In this document: positions 45,314 to 53,990 of the stretch, one piece after another
Layout: every line of letters starts with the position of its first letter
Position numbering within the stretch: the stretch's first letter is position 1
Assembly (NCBI RefSeq): GCF_945890115.1
Contig: NZ_CAMDCK010000002.1
Location: 62,001-126,000, forward strand
Direction: 5' to 3'
Source: Sphingorhabdus sp. EL138
GTDB taxonomy: Bacteria > Pseudomonadota > Alphaproteobacteria > Sphingomonadales > Sphingomonadaceae
DNA: 64,000 bases
Position numbers and translations under genes: made by a program
The notes under the pieces: generated by a model
What the model saw: only the letters and a program-made list of their open reading frames with translations
Databases searched by the model: none
What the model was told of the DNA's origin: nothing

Positions 45314-45661
45314 ATGCAAGCAACGATTTGGCACAATCCGGAGTGCGGAACCTCACGAAAAACCTTGGCAATCCTTCAGGAAACCGAAGGGGTCGTGGTT
45401 TCCATCATCGAATATCGCAAACAATCCTTTGCCCGCGAAAAGCTGGAACAACTGTTCCGTGATGCAGGCCTTACGCCGCGCGAAGCATTGCGCACGCGCG
45501 GTTCACCTGCCGAAGAATTGGGCCTTATCAACGAAGCGTCGTCAGAACGGATATTCGATGCGATGGTTGTGCATCCAATTTTGGTTGAACGTCCCTTTGT
45601 CGAAACGGATAAAGGCGTCAGGCTGTGCCGACCTCAGGAAAAGGTCCGCGAAATCCTATAA
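45314..45661 (+). CDS. arsC: Arsenate reductase, glutaredoxin-coupled ArsC type
   Basis: Reduces arsenate to arsenite using glutathione and glutaredoxin. The 115-residue protein has Cys11 in HNPECGTSRKTL and the downstream arginines typical of the active site (REALRTRGSP, HPILVERPFVETDKGVRLCRPQEKV). GGAGG precedes the ATG at a normal distance. No arsR or efflux gene is nearby, so it could also serve a general ArsC/Spx-type role. It is divergent from the siderophore receptor. Confidence 0.93.
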   Translation: MQATIWHNPECGTSRKTLAILQETEGVVVSIIEYRKQSFAREKLEQLFRDAGLTPREALRTRGSPAEELGLINEASSERIFDAMVVHPILVERPFVETDKGVRLCRPQEKVREIL

Positions 45662-45688
45662 GCCAATCTAGCCCGTCCGCCGAACGCC

Positions 45689-47416
45689 CTAAGCCGCAAT
45701 GGCGTAAGGTTGAATTTCACCCGACAGGTACAGATTGCGCGCCTTGGCACGGCTCATTTTGCCGGAGCTTGTCCGTGGCAAAGTGCGCGGCGGAATCAGT
45801 TCGACAACGCAGTTCATGCCCGTGACCGAACGGACCTTGTCGCGGATCTGCTCACGCAACTTGGCCCGTTCCACCTCGTCCGTTGTGCGGCATTGCACGA
45901 GCACGGCGGGCGTTTCTTCGCCGCCCGGTGTCGTCACGGCGAAAGCAGCAATGTCTCCAGCCTTAAAGCCTGGCAGTTGTTCGACAGCCCATTCAATGTC
46001 CTGCGGCCAATGGTTTTTGCCATTGATGATGATCATGTCCTTGGCACGGCCAACGATGTAAATATATCCGTTCGACAGATACCCCATGTCGCCGGTGTCG
46101 AGCCATCCGTCGACCAAGCACGCATCGGTGGATTCCTTGTCGCGGAAATATTCCTTCATCAAGGACGGACCAGTGCACCACACTTTGCCAATTGTCCTGT
46201 CCGCAACTGGCGCGCGGTTTTCGTCGCGGATCTCGATAGTCATGTCTTTTACGGCACGCCCGCAATTGACGATTGCGCGATACCGGACCGGACGGTCCGT
46301 CGCGCCGGGGTGGCCCGTCAGATCGGTCTCTTCAACCAGTTCAACTTGAATGCCTTCACCCGGCGGCATGATCGATACCGCAAGCGTGGTTTCGGCAAGG
46401 CCGTAGCTGGGCAAGAATGCCGATGCCTTGAACCCCGCATCGCAAAAGGTGTCCACAAATGCCTGCATCACGTCAGGCCGGATCATGTCCGCACCATTGC
46501 CCGCCAACCGCCATTTGGACAGGTCAAAGCGGTCGTTCACATGGCTCTGGCTGGAAATCCGCCGCGCGCAAATGTCATAGCCGAATGTCGGCGAGTAACT
46601 GATAACCATACCATCGGCGGCACTGATAACGTCAAGCCATGCCAGCGGGCGACGGGCAAAATCCTCCGTCTTCATGTAATCGGTCGACACTTGGTTCGCC
46701 ACTGGTGACAGAAAACAACCCACAAGACCCATGTCATGATACCAGGGCAGCCACGACACGCAGCGGTCATTTTCGGTCACTTCCATGCCATGCGAATGCG
46801 CCGACAGATTGTTTAATAATGCCTTGTGCGTAACCGCGACACCATGCGGGAAACGGGTCGATCCGCTCGAATATTGCAGATAACAAATTTCATCGGTACC
46901 GGCCGATGGCAGTTCCGTCTTCGAAGCAATCCGGTCAGTGAAGTTCTCCCAATCAAGCCCTTCGACACCGCAGGCGCGCGCCGCGGCATTTGCCATATCT
47001 GCCAGTTCAACAGGGAAAAACAATATCTTGGGATCACAGCTTTTCAACTGCACCGACAATTGTTCGACATAGCTTTCCTTAACGCCGAACGAGGTCGGTA
47101 GTGGTAGTGGGACGGGCCATGCGCCCGCGTATACACATCCGAAAAACAAGGCGGCAAAATCTGGCCCTGTTTCAGCGACCAAGGCAACGCGATCATCCTT
47201 ATTTATGCCATGGCTAATCAACCGATACGCCATTTTCAACGCATCTTCGCGCATTTCGCTATAGGGGTAAGGCCGCGCCAATACGCCGCGCATGTCGTGG
47301 AAGTTTAACCCACGCTTACCCAACGCCGCGTAATCAAGCGCAGCGCCAAGCGTTTCAAAGTCGGAAAAACGGCGTTGCAAGCTGTCCTGCGTTGGCGTGG
47401 ATGCGAGTGCGCTCAT
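45689..47416 (-). CDS. Fatty acyl-AMP ligase (FAAL family)
   Basis: Adenylates fatty acids and passes them to an acyl carrier protein rather than CoA. ANL-superfamily motifs: YLQYSSGST (A3), LPWYHDMGLVGCFL, LPSYGLAETTLAVS, GWLDTGDMGYLSNGYIYIVGRAKDMIIINGKNHWPQDIE, and the terminal RTLPRTSSGKMSRAKARNLY with catalytic Lys. WYHDMGL and the insertion typical of FAALs argue against acyl-CoA synthetase. From ATG 47416 (GGGAAAA upstream) it has 575 aa. No ACP, PKS or NRPS gene is adjacent. Confidence 0.9.
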   Translation of the reverse strand: MSALASTPTQDSLQRRFSDFETLGAALDYAALGKRGLNFHDMRGVLARPYPYSEMREDALKMAYRLISHGINKDDRVALVAETGPDFAALFFGCVYAGAWPVPLPLPTSFGVKESYVEQLSVQLKSCDPKILFFPVELADMANAAARACGVEGLDWENFTDRIASKTELPSAGTDEICYLQYSSGSTRFPHGVAVTHKALLNNLSAHSHGMEVTENDRCVSWLPWYHDMGLVGCFLSPVANQVSTDYMKTEDFARRPLAWLDVISAADGMVISYSPTFGYDICARRISSQSHVNDRFDLSKWRLAGNGADMIRPDVMQAFVDTFCDAGFKASAFLPSYGLAETTLAVSIMPPGEGIQVELVEETDLTGHPGATDRPVRYRAIVNCGRAVKDMTIEIRDENRAPVADRTIGKVWCTGPSLMKEYFRDKESTDACLVDGWLDTGDMGYLSNGYIYIVGRAKDMIIINGKNHWPQDIEWAVEQLPGFKAGDIAAFAVTTPGGEETPAVLVQCRTTDEVERAKLREQIRDKVRSVTGMNCVVELIPPRTLPRTSSGKMSRAKARNLYLSGEIQPYAIAA

Positions 47417-47524
47417 AAATTTTCCCATAGCATTCGGGCGACAGCCCATGTTATTTTTATCTGTATAGACTTTTAGCCGAGGATAGCAGTTCAAATTTCG
47501 ACCCGACTGTGGCAAGAATAGGGC

Positions 47525-48058
47525 GTGACCCAAGCCCGTCCCGCCAAAAAGCCCGCTCCACCGTTAAATGAAGAACGGATGCGTCAACTGGCGCTGCATT
47601 ATGTCGGCAAATATGCGACCACACAGGCGAAATTGGTAGGCTATCTGGCGCGAAAGACGCGCGAACGCGGTTGGGACGACGAACGGCCGGCGGATATCGC
47701 AGGCTTGACCGAGCAATTCACGTCTTTGGGCTATATCAACGACGCCCAATTTGCCGAGGCCCGCAGCCGGTCCTTTGTCCGCAGGGGTTTTGGTGAGCGA
47801 CGGTTGAGCGAGGATTTGCGCGCCAGCGGAATTGGTGACGCCGATGCCATCCATGCCAAAACGCATATGGAAAATAGCATCTTCACCGCTGCCGAAAACT
47901 TCGCCAGACGAAAACGGCTTGGTCCCTTTGCAAAGGAGGCCGCACAACCGGAAAAACGGAATAAGCAGTTGAACGCTTTCCTGCGTGCGGGGCATAGTTT
48001 TGAATTGGCGAAACGGTTTGTATATGCCGAACCCGGCGATGAGATCAGCGAAGATTGA
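47525..48058 (+). CDS. recX: RecX-like regulatory protein
   Basis: RecX family proteins cap or disassemble RecA filaments. The 177 aa protein is built of short three-helix repeats: LALHYVGKYATTQAKLVGYLARKTRERGW, then FTSLGYINDAQFAEARSRSFVRRGFGERRLSEDLRASGI, the classic RecX motif. The start is a GTG at 47525. recA is not adjacent. It is divergent from the FAAL gene and ends 2 bases before the convergent spoT gene. Confidence 0.85.
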   Translation: MTQARPAKKPAPPLNEERMRQLALHYVGKYATTQAKLVGYLARKTRERGWDDERPADIAGLTEQFTSLGYINDAQFAEARSRSFVRRGFGERRLSEDLRASGIGDADAIHAKTHMENSIFTAAENFARRKRLGPFAKEAAQPEKRNKQLNAFLRAGHSFELAKRFVYAEPGDEISED

Positions 48059-48060
48059 TT

Positions 48061-50154
48061 TTAATCATAGACTCGGTCTGCCGTCGCCACCGCCTCTGAC
48101 GCCCGGAGCGCTGAGATGATGCGCATGAGATGTTGCAGGTCATGGACTTCCAGATCCACCTCAAACGTATGGAATTCTATATCGCGCGCGGTCATCCGCA
48201 GGTGGATGATATTGGCCTTGTGATAACCGAAAATCCCCGCAATTTCCCCCAACGTGCCGGGCCTGTTGTGGATGATGACACGAAGCCGCGCCGACGCGCC
48301 TTCGCTGCCTTGTCCCCAGCTTAAATCGACCCAGTCGGCGTCGGTCCCATGCGCCAATCGGTCGCATTCGATGGTGTGCACCTCAACCGGCTGCCCCGCC
48401 AGGCGCAGCCCGACAATCCGGTCGCCGGGAATGGGATGGCAGCATTCGCCAAGATGATAGCCCACGCCCGGGGTTAAGCCACGGATAGAGATTGCTCTCT
48501 CCTGCCCCGGAAAATCGGCATAAATGCCATCGGCGTCAAAACCGGGGACCAGTGCCTCCATCAATGCGCGGTCGTTGATTTTGCCCAAGCCAATGCGATG
48601 CATCAGCTCGTCCTCATCCTCCAGCTTTAACCGCGTCAGCGCCGCCGTAAGCGCCTTTTTGCCGATTTTTGCTGGCATACGCGCGGCGACTTCTTCATAC
48701 AGCTTACGGCCAATCACAACCAGCTCACCACGTTCGCGGTGTCGGACATGGCGACGGATGGCTGCGCGTGCCTTGCCCGTAGTCACAAAGTTCATCCACG
48801 CCTGTTGCGGCTCTTGCGCCTTTGACTTCAAAATTTCCACCATGTCACCATTGCGCAACTGCGTCCGCAACGGCACATGACGGCCATTGACCTTGCCACC
48901 TACGGTGTTGTCTCCAAGATCGGTGTGCACGGCATACGCAAAATCAACGACTGTTGAACCCTTCGGCAACTGGTGCAGCGCGCCTTTAGGTGTAAAGGCG
49001 AAAATGCGGTCCTGATACATCGCCATCCGTGTGTTTTCGAGAATGTCCTCGGCATCTTGGCTTGTCTCGAGTATCTCGAGCAGATCACGCAACCAGCCCG
49101 CCTGCCCATCGGGCTTGTCAGCCTGCTTATAAGCCCAATGGGCAGCAAAACCATGTTCCGAGCTACGGTGCATCTCGGCGCTTCTGATCTGCACTTCCAC
49201 CCGCATATTTTTGGCGAACATAATCGTCGTATGGATTGATTTATAACCGTTGCGTTTTGGCGTGGAGATAAAATCTTTGAAACGTCCGGGCACCATCTGC
49301 CAACGCCGATGCAGCACGCCCAAGGCGCGATAACACTCGTCAGTCGTCTCGGTAATGACGCGAAAGGCGTTGATGTCGGTCAGTTGTTCAAACGCGACAT
49401 GGCGTTCCTGCATCTTTTTCCAGATCGAATATGGGTGCTTTTCACGACCAGAAATTTTGATGTTAAGGCCAGCCTGCTCCATTTCCCAAGCAATGGTCTG
49501 GTTGATCTGGTCAATCTCGACATCCGCCTTCTCCCGGATTTGTTTCAAGCGACCCGTAATCGTCTGATAGGCGGCAGGCTCCAATTGTTCAAAGGCAAGC
49601 AACTGCATCTCGCGCATATATTCATACATGCCAATCCGCTCAGCCAGCGGGGCATAAATATCCATCGTTTCCTTGGCGATGCGGCGTCGCTTGTCGGGGC
49701 TTTTGATGAAATGCAGCGTCCGCATATTGTGCAGCCGGTCGGCCAATTTGACCAAAAGTACGCGGATATCATCGGAGATTGCGAGCAAGAATTTGCGCAG
49801 ATTCTCCGCCGCCCGCTCATCCTCCGTTTGCGCTTCAATCTTTGACAGCTTGGTAACGCCATCGACCAAGCGCGCGACCTCAGGACCAAAGCGTTTTTCA
49901 ACATCTTCGATGGTGGTCAGCGTGTCTTCTACCGTGTCGTGCAACAACGCGGTGATGATCGTGTCCTCATCCATTTTGAGGTCAGTCATCAGCCCTGCAA
50001 CCTCTACCGGGTGGCTGAAATAGGGGTCGCCAGAGGCCCGCTTTTGTGCGCCATGCATTTGCACGGTGAACACATACGCCCGGTTAAGCCGATCTTCATC
50101 GACATCAGGTGCGTAAGCCCGCACCCGCTCAACCAGTTCATATTGCCGCATCAT
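48061..50154 (-). CDS. Bifunctional (p)ppGpp synthetase/hydrolase, RelA/SpoT (Rsh) family
   Basis: Makes and degrades the alarmone (p)ppGpp. The hydrolase HD domain is intact (HD at 72-73, ED at 76-77 in LLHDTVEDTL), the synthetase domain has GREKHPYSIWKKM and NGYKSIHTT, then a TGS domain (VFTPKGALHQLPKGSTVVDFAYAVHTDLG) and a C-terminal ACT domain. Full length, 697 aa. As alphaproteobacteria usually have a single Rsh, this is probably the main enzyme. carD, a related stress regulator, is 1.5 kb away on the other strand. Confidence 0.95.
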   Translation of the reverse strand: MMRQYELVERVRAYAPDVDEDRLNRAYVFTVQMHGAQKRASGDPYFSHPVEVAGLMTDLKMDEDTIITALLHDTVEDTLTTIEDVEKRFGPEVARLVDGVTKLSKIEAQTEDERAAENLRKFLLAISDDIRVLLVKLADRLHNMRTLHFIKSPDKRRRIAKETMDIYAPLAERIGMYEYMREMQLLAFEQLEPAAYQTITGRLKQIREKADVEIDQINQTIAWEMEQAGLNIKISGREKHPYSIWKKMQERHVAFEQLTDINAFRVITETTDECYRALGVLHRRWQMVPGRFKDFISTPKRNGYKSIHTTIMFAKNMRVEVQIRSAEMHRSSEHGFAAHWAYKQADKPDGQAGWLRDLLEILETSQDAEDILENTRMAMYQDRIFAFTPKGALHQLPKGSTVVDFAYAVHTDLGDNTVGGKVNGRHVPLRTQLRNGDMVEILKSKAQEPQQAWMNFVTTGKARAAIRRHVRHRERGELVVIGRKLYEEVAARMPAKIGKKALTAALTRLKLEDEDELMHRIGLGKINDRALMEALVPGFDADGIYADFPGQERAISIRGLTPGVGYHLGECCHPIPGDRIVGLRLAGQPVEVHTIECDRLAHGTDADWVDLSWGQGSEGASARLRVIIHNRPGTLGEIAGIFGYHKANIIHLRMTARDIEFHTFEVDLEVHDLQHLMRIISALRASEAVATADRVYD

Positions 50155-50253
50155 CCGCCCAACTTGGGTCTTTTACGTGGCGATGCAACAGGAAAATGCG
50201 TTTGGGCTAGGGTCAGGTCACGACTTGGAGGGGTTTAAGCTTGGCCGCGTGAC

Positions 50254-50294
50254 CAAAAAACTGCGCCGAAGGTTCATTCCCTCCGGCGCAGTTT
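50254..50294 (-). terminator. Rho-independent terminator for the CC_3452-like gene
   Basis: An 11-bp perfect stem (AAACTGCGCCG / CGGCGCAGTTT) is followed, on the minus strand, by a run of six T (counting the stem end). It lies 78 bases beyond the stop of the 50372-50731 gene and separates it from the rsh gene. Confidence 0.85.
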
Positions 50295-50371
50295 GCTTTC
50301 GGCTCCTGAAGCTGCCCGTGAAAAGCAGCAAGGGGGGTAGGAGAGCGGAGCCGAATAATTCAGGCGTGGCT

Positions 50372-50731
50372 TTAGTTCTTGGCGACGGCCTTTGCATTGT
50401 CGCCATTGCATGCCGCAACTTCTTCCGCCGTGAACACGCGCTCACCGGCGGTAAAGGCCGTAACTTCGCCGAATTCACGCACTATGCTGACGCACATATT
50501 CTTTGGCGCAGTCGACGCCATTGGCGCGCGGCAGCTCGTGCCTTCGCACTTTACAAATACGCTGCGCAACAGCTTTGGCTTGGCAGTGGTCGGCTGCGCC
50601 AGTTCGGCTTTATAATAGCTACCGTTGGTGGCGGCATGTGCCTGCGGCGCTGCGAACAAAAGGGTTGCGCTCAAAGCAGTGGCAGCAGCAAGCGCGCCCA
50701 CGCGGGCGGAAAATTGGGAGAGAGTCATCAT
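50372..50731 (-). CDS. CC_3452-like small exported protein
   Basis: A 119-residue protein with a Sec signal peptide (hydrophobic core after ARVGALAAATALSATLLFA, cleavage near AHAA). The mature part shows YYKAELAQP, VKCEGTSCRAP and CVSIVREFGEVTAFTAGERVFTAEEVAACN, matching a small alphaproteobacterial family I know as CC_3452-like, of unknown function. The two Cys pairs probably form disulfides. It is divergent from the HxlR-type regulator. Confidence 0.72.
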   Translation of the reverse strand: MMTLSQFSARVGALAAATALSATLLFAAPQAHAATNGSYYKAELAQPTTAKPKLLRSVFVKCEGTSCRAPMASTAPKNMCVSIVREFGEVTAFTAGERVFTAEEVAACNGDNAKAVAKN

Positions 50732-50826
50732 GTATTCCTTTAGCTTTGCTAAACATCAAAATGCAGACTGGAACTTTAGGCTCTCGCGAGCATTTTGCGC
50801 TTCTGGTAAATCAGTTGCGAATCGCT

Positions 50827-50842
50827 ACTTATTAGTATAAGT
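50827..50842. promoter_or_regulatory. Palindrome upstream of the HxlR-type regulator gene
   Basis: ACTTAT-TAGT-ATAAGT is a perfect 6-4-6 palindrome 80 bases before the regulator ATG, in an AT-rich region shared with the divergent exported-protein gene. HxlR proteins bind spaced palindromes of this kind near their own genes, so it may be the autoregulatory operator. Confidence 0.42.
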
Positions 50843-50921
50843 TTCTATTTGCAACTTAATTTTGCAATTTAGGTTGCTTATTTTGAACAAGGGTCGCAAT
50901 CTGCGATCGAGAGGATGTTTG

Positions 50922-51437
50922 ATGGGTGAATTGCGGGAACCTTTGCAGCAGCTCGCCGAATGCGGCCTCCCCATGGCGCTGGAGGCAATGGGCGAACGCT
51001 GGTCATTCATGATATTGCGCGCGGCCTTTAATGGCGTTCGGCATTTTGAGGAGTTTCTCTCCGAAATCAGCATTGCCCGCAACATATTGGCCAACCGCCT
51101 GACCCGTTTGACAGAAAGCGGAATATTACACCGCACCCCCTGCCCCGACGACCGCCGTAAGGTTGAATATCGCCTGACGGAAAAAGGGCTCGACCTGTTG
51201 CCGACCATGATCGCGTTGCGCCAATGGGGCGAAAAATGGGGTACGGGTGTTTTGTCCAATCCGGTGTTGGTCGATGACCGTGATCGTCAACCCATCCTGC
51301 CCGTGACAATCCGCAGTCATGACGGACGGGTTCTTGGCTACATGGATCTATGCTGGATGCACTCAGCAGACATTACGCCAATCAGCGCCGATATGCATGA
51401 TATCGATGATCGCGTCAGGAAGTTAAGCGCGATTTAA
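50922..51437 (+). CDS. HxlR family winged-helix transcriptional regulator
   Basis: Winged-helix DNA-binding protein. CGLPMALEAMGERWSFMILRAAFNGVRHFEEFLSEISIARNILANRLTRLTESGIL is the HxlR domain, with the single Cys before it that senses redox or electrophiles in some members. It ends with an additional 60-residue tail beyond the DNA-binding domain. The start at 50922 has GAGAGGATG upstream; the frame extends to 50862. Confidence 0.89.
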   Translation: MGELREPLQQLAECGLPMALEAMGERWSFMILRAAFNGVRHFEEFLSEISIARNILANRLTRLTESGILHRTPCPDDRRKVEYRLTEKGLDLLPTMIALRQWGEKWGTGVLSNPVLVDDRDRQPILPVTIRSHDGRVLGYMDLCWMHSADITPISADMHDIDDRVRKLSAI

Positions 51438-51468
51438 CCTGCGCTCATGACATGCTGTAAAGCGGCCA

Positions 51469-51496
51469 TTGAATTTTTGTTGCGAATCTGTTACAC
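51469..51496 (+). promoter_or_regulatory. Possible sigma-70 promoter for carD
   Basis: TTGAAT and TTACAC lie 16 bases apart about 155 bases before the carD start. A small GGCGAC/GTCGCC hairpin is found in the leader at 51592-51609. Both are only suggestive; the rest of the 213-base gap shows no gene. Confidence 0.3.
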
Positions 51497-51650
51497 TCCG
51501 TGACGACAGGCCAACTTTGGTCGATGACTGCGCGTCCAATCCAGGTCGCGACAGGTTCATGACGTAAGGGACGAACGAAAAAAGTCTGATGGGCGACCCT
51601 ACCGTCGCCTGAACAAGCTATTTCTCCCGAATAATCAGAAAGGTCGTAAT

Positions 51651-52178
51651 ATGACGTCCAACGCGGCGATGTTTGATGTAGGCGATTATGTGGTATATCC
51701 CAAGCATGGGGTCGGCCGCGTGATTGAACTTCAGGATTCCGAAATCGCAGGGATGCAGCTTCAGCTTTATGTCCTGCGTTTTGAAAAAGAAAAAATGACG
51801 CTTCGCGTGCCTTTCAACAAGGCCGAAGGCGTTGGCATGCGCAAGCTTTCAAGCGATAAGACACTGAAAGAAGCGATGCATACTTTGACTGGAAAGCCCA
51901 AGGTGAAGCGTACCATGTGGTCACGTCGCGCGCAAGAATATGAAGCGAAGATCAACTCGGGTGACCTTGTATCAATCGCCGAAGTGACACGCGATCTGTT
52001 TCGTCCCGATGACCAGCCAGAGCAAAGCTATTCCGAGCGGCAGATTTTCGAAGCCGCATCCAGCCGTCTGGCGCGTGAGCTGGCCGCCATGGAAAAGACC
52101 GATGAAAAGGCCGCGCTCCAAAAAATTCTCGTCATCTTGAATGAGGCGGCCCCGCAATATTACGAAAAAGCGGAATAA
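51651..52178 (+). CDS. CarD family transcriptional regulator
   Basis: RNA-polymerase-binding protein that stabilises open complexes. The N-terminal Tudor-like RNAP-interaction domain is seen in FDVGDYVVYPKHGVGRVIELQDSEIAGMQLQLYVLRFEKEKMTLRVPFNKAEGVGMRKLSS, and the helical C-terminal domain has MWSRRAQEYEAKINSGDLVSIAEVTRDLF. Length 175 aa is usual for alphaproteobacteria, where it is linked to rRNA and stress regulation (CdnL). It has its own terminator. Confidence 0.95.
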   Translation: MTSNAAMFDVGDYVVYPKHGVGRVIELQDSEIAGMQLQLYVLRFEKEKMTLRVPFNKAEGVGMRKLSSDKTLKEAMHTLTGKPKVKRTMWSRRAQEYEAKINSGDLVSIAEVTRDLFRPDDQPEQSYSERQIFEAASSRLARELAAMEKTDEKAALQKILVILNEAAPQYYEKAE

Positions 52179-52202
52179 ACTCTCCTTACCGGGAAAATCT
52201 AA

Positions 52203-52229
52203 AGGGCGCTCGAAACGGCGCCCTTTTTT
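52203..52229 (+). terminator. Rho-independent terminator after carD
   Basis: GGGCGC (52204-52209) pairs with GCGCCC (52218-52223) across an 8-base loop and is followed by six T, 25 bases after the carD stop. Confidence 0.9.
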
Positions 52230-52294
52230 ATGCCGCCACGCTACCGCGTAACGCCCAGCCTGACAATGATCTGTCCCCAATGATAAAAGGCAAA

Positions 52295-52639
52295 ATGGCC
52301 AAAGTAATAGTCTGGTATGACGGGGCATGCCCCCTGTGCATTCGCGAGATTGCATTGATGCGTCGGCTCGACACGCGTCGCTCTATCGACTTTCTGGATA
52401 TAGCACCTGCAGATGCAGTGTGTCCGCTTGACCGCGAATTGATGCTGGCGCGCTTCCACGCCAGCGAAGACGGAGTCATATTGTCGGGGGCCGCCGCTTT
52501 TGCCGCCATGTGGCGGGCCATACCCTTGCTAAAACCGCTGGGCTTGATCGCCCGCAACCACCTTGTTCTTAAGCTTCTCGAACGGCTCTATAACCGCTTC
52601 CTCATCATCAGGCCGCGCCTGCAAAAATTACTGGACTAG
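52295..52639 (+). CDS. DCC1-like thiol-disulfide oxidoreductase family protein (DUF393)
   Basis: Thioredoxin-like protein of the DCC family: the motif VWYDGACPLCIREI (Asp-Gly-x-Cys-x-x-Cys) opens the protein and LDRELMLARFHA and the C-terminal LLERLYNRFLIIRPRL are as in the family. Role unknown, possibly redox. The ATG at 52280 adds five residues. It ends 2 bases before the photolyase-like gene, so the two form an operon; DCC proteins do occur beside photolyase-family genes. Confidence 0.86.
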   Translation: MAKVIVWYDGACPLCIREIALMRRLDTRRSIDFLDIAPADAVCPLDRELMLARFHASEDGVILSGAAAFAAMWRAIPLLKPLGLIARNHLVLKLLERLYNRFLIIRPRLQKLLD

Positions 52640-52641
52640 AT

Positions 52642-53841
52642 ATGCTCGGCGAAACCTTCCCTGCGACGCGGAATGCTGCGCTGTTGCGTCTCACGCAATT
52701 TGCGCCGCGGGCTGGCCACGCTTATGCGTCTGGCCGCAATACTGACCCCGGCCCAGACCAAGCAGGCGCGGTATCGAAGCTATCGCCATATCTGCGCTAT
52801 CGCATGCTAACCGAGCAAGAAGTCATCGGTGCCACGCTTGGCCAACACAGCCTGCAAGCAGCGGAAAAATATGTGCAGGAAGTGCTGTGGCGCACTTATT
52901 GGAAGGGCTGGCTCGAGATGCGGCCGTCGGTGTGGACACAATATCTGCAAGAGCGTGATCGGCAACGTGACAGCTTCCCCAATGCCCGCGCAATCCACAG
53001 TGCGGAGGCCGGTGAGACCGGCATTGAAGGGTTTGATGACTGGGCGCGCGAATTATTGGAGACCGGCTATCTCCACAACCACGCAAGAATGTGGTTTGCA
53101 TCCATCTGGATATTCACTCTGCGCCTGCCTTGGGCCTTGGGTGCTGACTTCTTCCTACGGCATTTGGTAGATGCCGACGCGGCAAGCAATACATTGTCTT
53201 GGCGGTGGGTTGCGGGCTTACAAACAGCAGGCAAAACCTATCTTGCGACCAGCGAGAATATTGCCCGTTTTACCAATGGCCGATTTGCGCCAAAGGGCCT
53301 CGCGACCATCGCGACAATGCCAACCGAGACGCCGGTATGCGCGACACTGCCCCTGCCCTACGCCAATTATTTCGACGCGCATAAGCCCGCCTTCCTGCTG
53401 GTAACGCCCGAAGACTTGCACCCCGAATCCGTCTTTGGCGCACCTGCAAAAATCAACGGCGCTGGCGTGCTGTTTGACCCTGAAACCTTGTGGGGTGACA
53501 GTGCCCGATCCTTTGTCGAGGGGGCAGCAGGCGACGCTGCCGAACGCGTTGGTAACAGTTTCAAATGCCCAACGAAATTGCTCAACAATTTGGATGCCGC
53601 AAGCGTGATAGCCCAAGCCCGCGAAGTCGGCGCAGAGCAGGTCATAACCGCTTATGCACCCGTTGGCCCCGTCGCGGATAGCTTGGCCCGCATCGCGCCC
53701 GCATTGGCATCAGAGGGGCTCCCTATCGTTCAAGTGCGGCGCGCCTGGGACGAGAGTTTTTGGCCGCACGCGACCAAAGGTTTCTTCCCGTTCAAGGAAC
53801 GCATTCCAAAAATATTGAAGGAAATGGGTCTTTCACGGTAA
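52642..53841 (+). CDS. Cryptochrome/photolyase family FAD-binding protein with apparently permuted domains
   Basis: The FAD domain comes first: LSPYLRYRMLTEQEVI (about 47), VLWRTYWKGW, LHNHARMWFASIWIF and WALGADFFLRHLVDADAASNTLSWRWVAGLQT (about 170-200) with the NNG-like ENIARF end. Classic photolyases begin with an alpha/beta antenna domain of 130-200 residues, which is missing before residue 47. Instead residues about 235-399 look alpha/beta (VIAQAREVGAEQVITAYAPVGPVADSLARIAPALASEGLPIV) and end with KGFFPFKERI, like the end of that domain. It is coupled to the DCC gene. Repair activity is not proven. Confidence 0.8.
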   Translation: MLGETFPATRNAALLRLTQFAPRAGHAYASGRNTDPGPDQAGAVSKLSPYLRYRMLTEQEVIGATLGQHSLQAAEKYVQEVLWRTYWKGWLEMRPSVWTQYLQERDRQRDSFPNARAIHSAEAGETGIEGFDDWARELLETGYLHNHARMWFASIWIFTLRLPWALGADFFLRHLVDADAASNTLSWRWVAGLQTAGKTYLATSENIARFTNGRFAPKGLATIATMPTETPVCATLPLPYANYFDAHKPAFLLVTPEDLHPESVFGAPAKINGAGVLFDPETLWGDSARSFVEGAAGDAAERVGNSFKCPTKLLNNLDAASVIAQAREVGAEQVITAYAPVGPVADSLARIAPALASEGLPIVQVRRAWDESFWPHATKGFFPFKERIPKILKEMGLSR

Positions 53842-53912
53842 GCCGCAAAAATGGGTTGCGCGAAACCCAGCCGCGCATATTGTCGGGGTAATATACACAA
53901 GGGGAGCACTTC

Positions 53913-53990
53913 ATGGGTCAGACCATATGTTTTCTGGCAGGGTTCATGCAGCATCATGTGCGCCTGAAAAATGGCTTCAAATTCACATGA
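53913..53990 (+). CDS. Short leader ORF overlapping the methyltransferase start
   Basis: A 25-codon frame (MGQTICFLAGFMQHHVRLKN...) starts with ATG 53913 behind AAGGGGAG, one of the better ribosome-binding sites in the area. It ends in TGA within ATGA, overlapping the methyltransferase ATG at 53987. The methyltransferase itself has no good ribosome-binding site, so it could be translated by coupling. Alternatively it is chance. The peptide matches nothing I know. Confidence 0.4.
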   Translation: MGQTICFLAGFMQHHVRLKNGFKFT

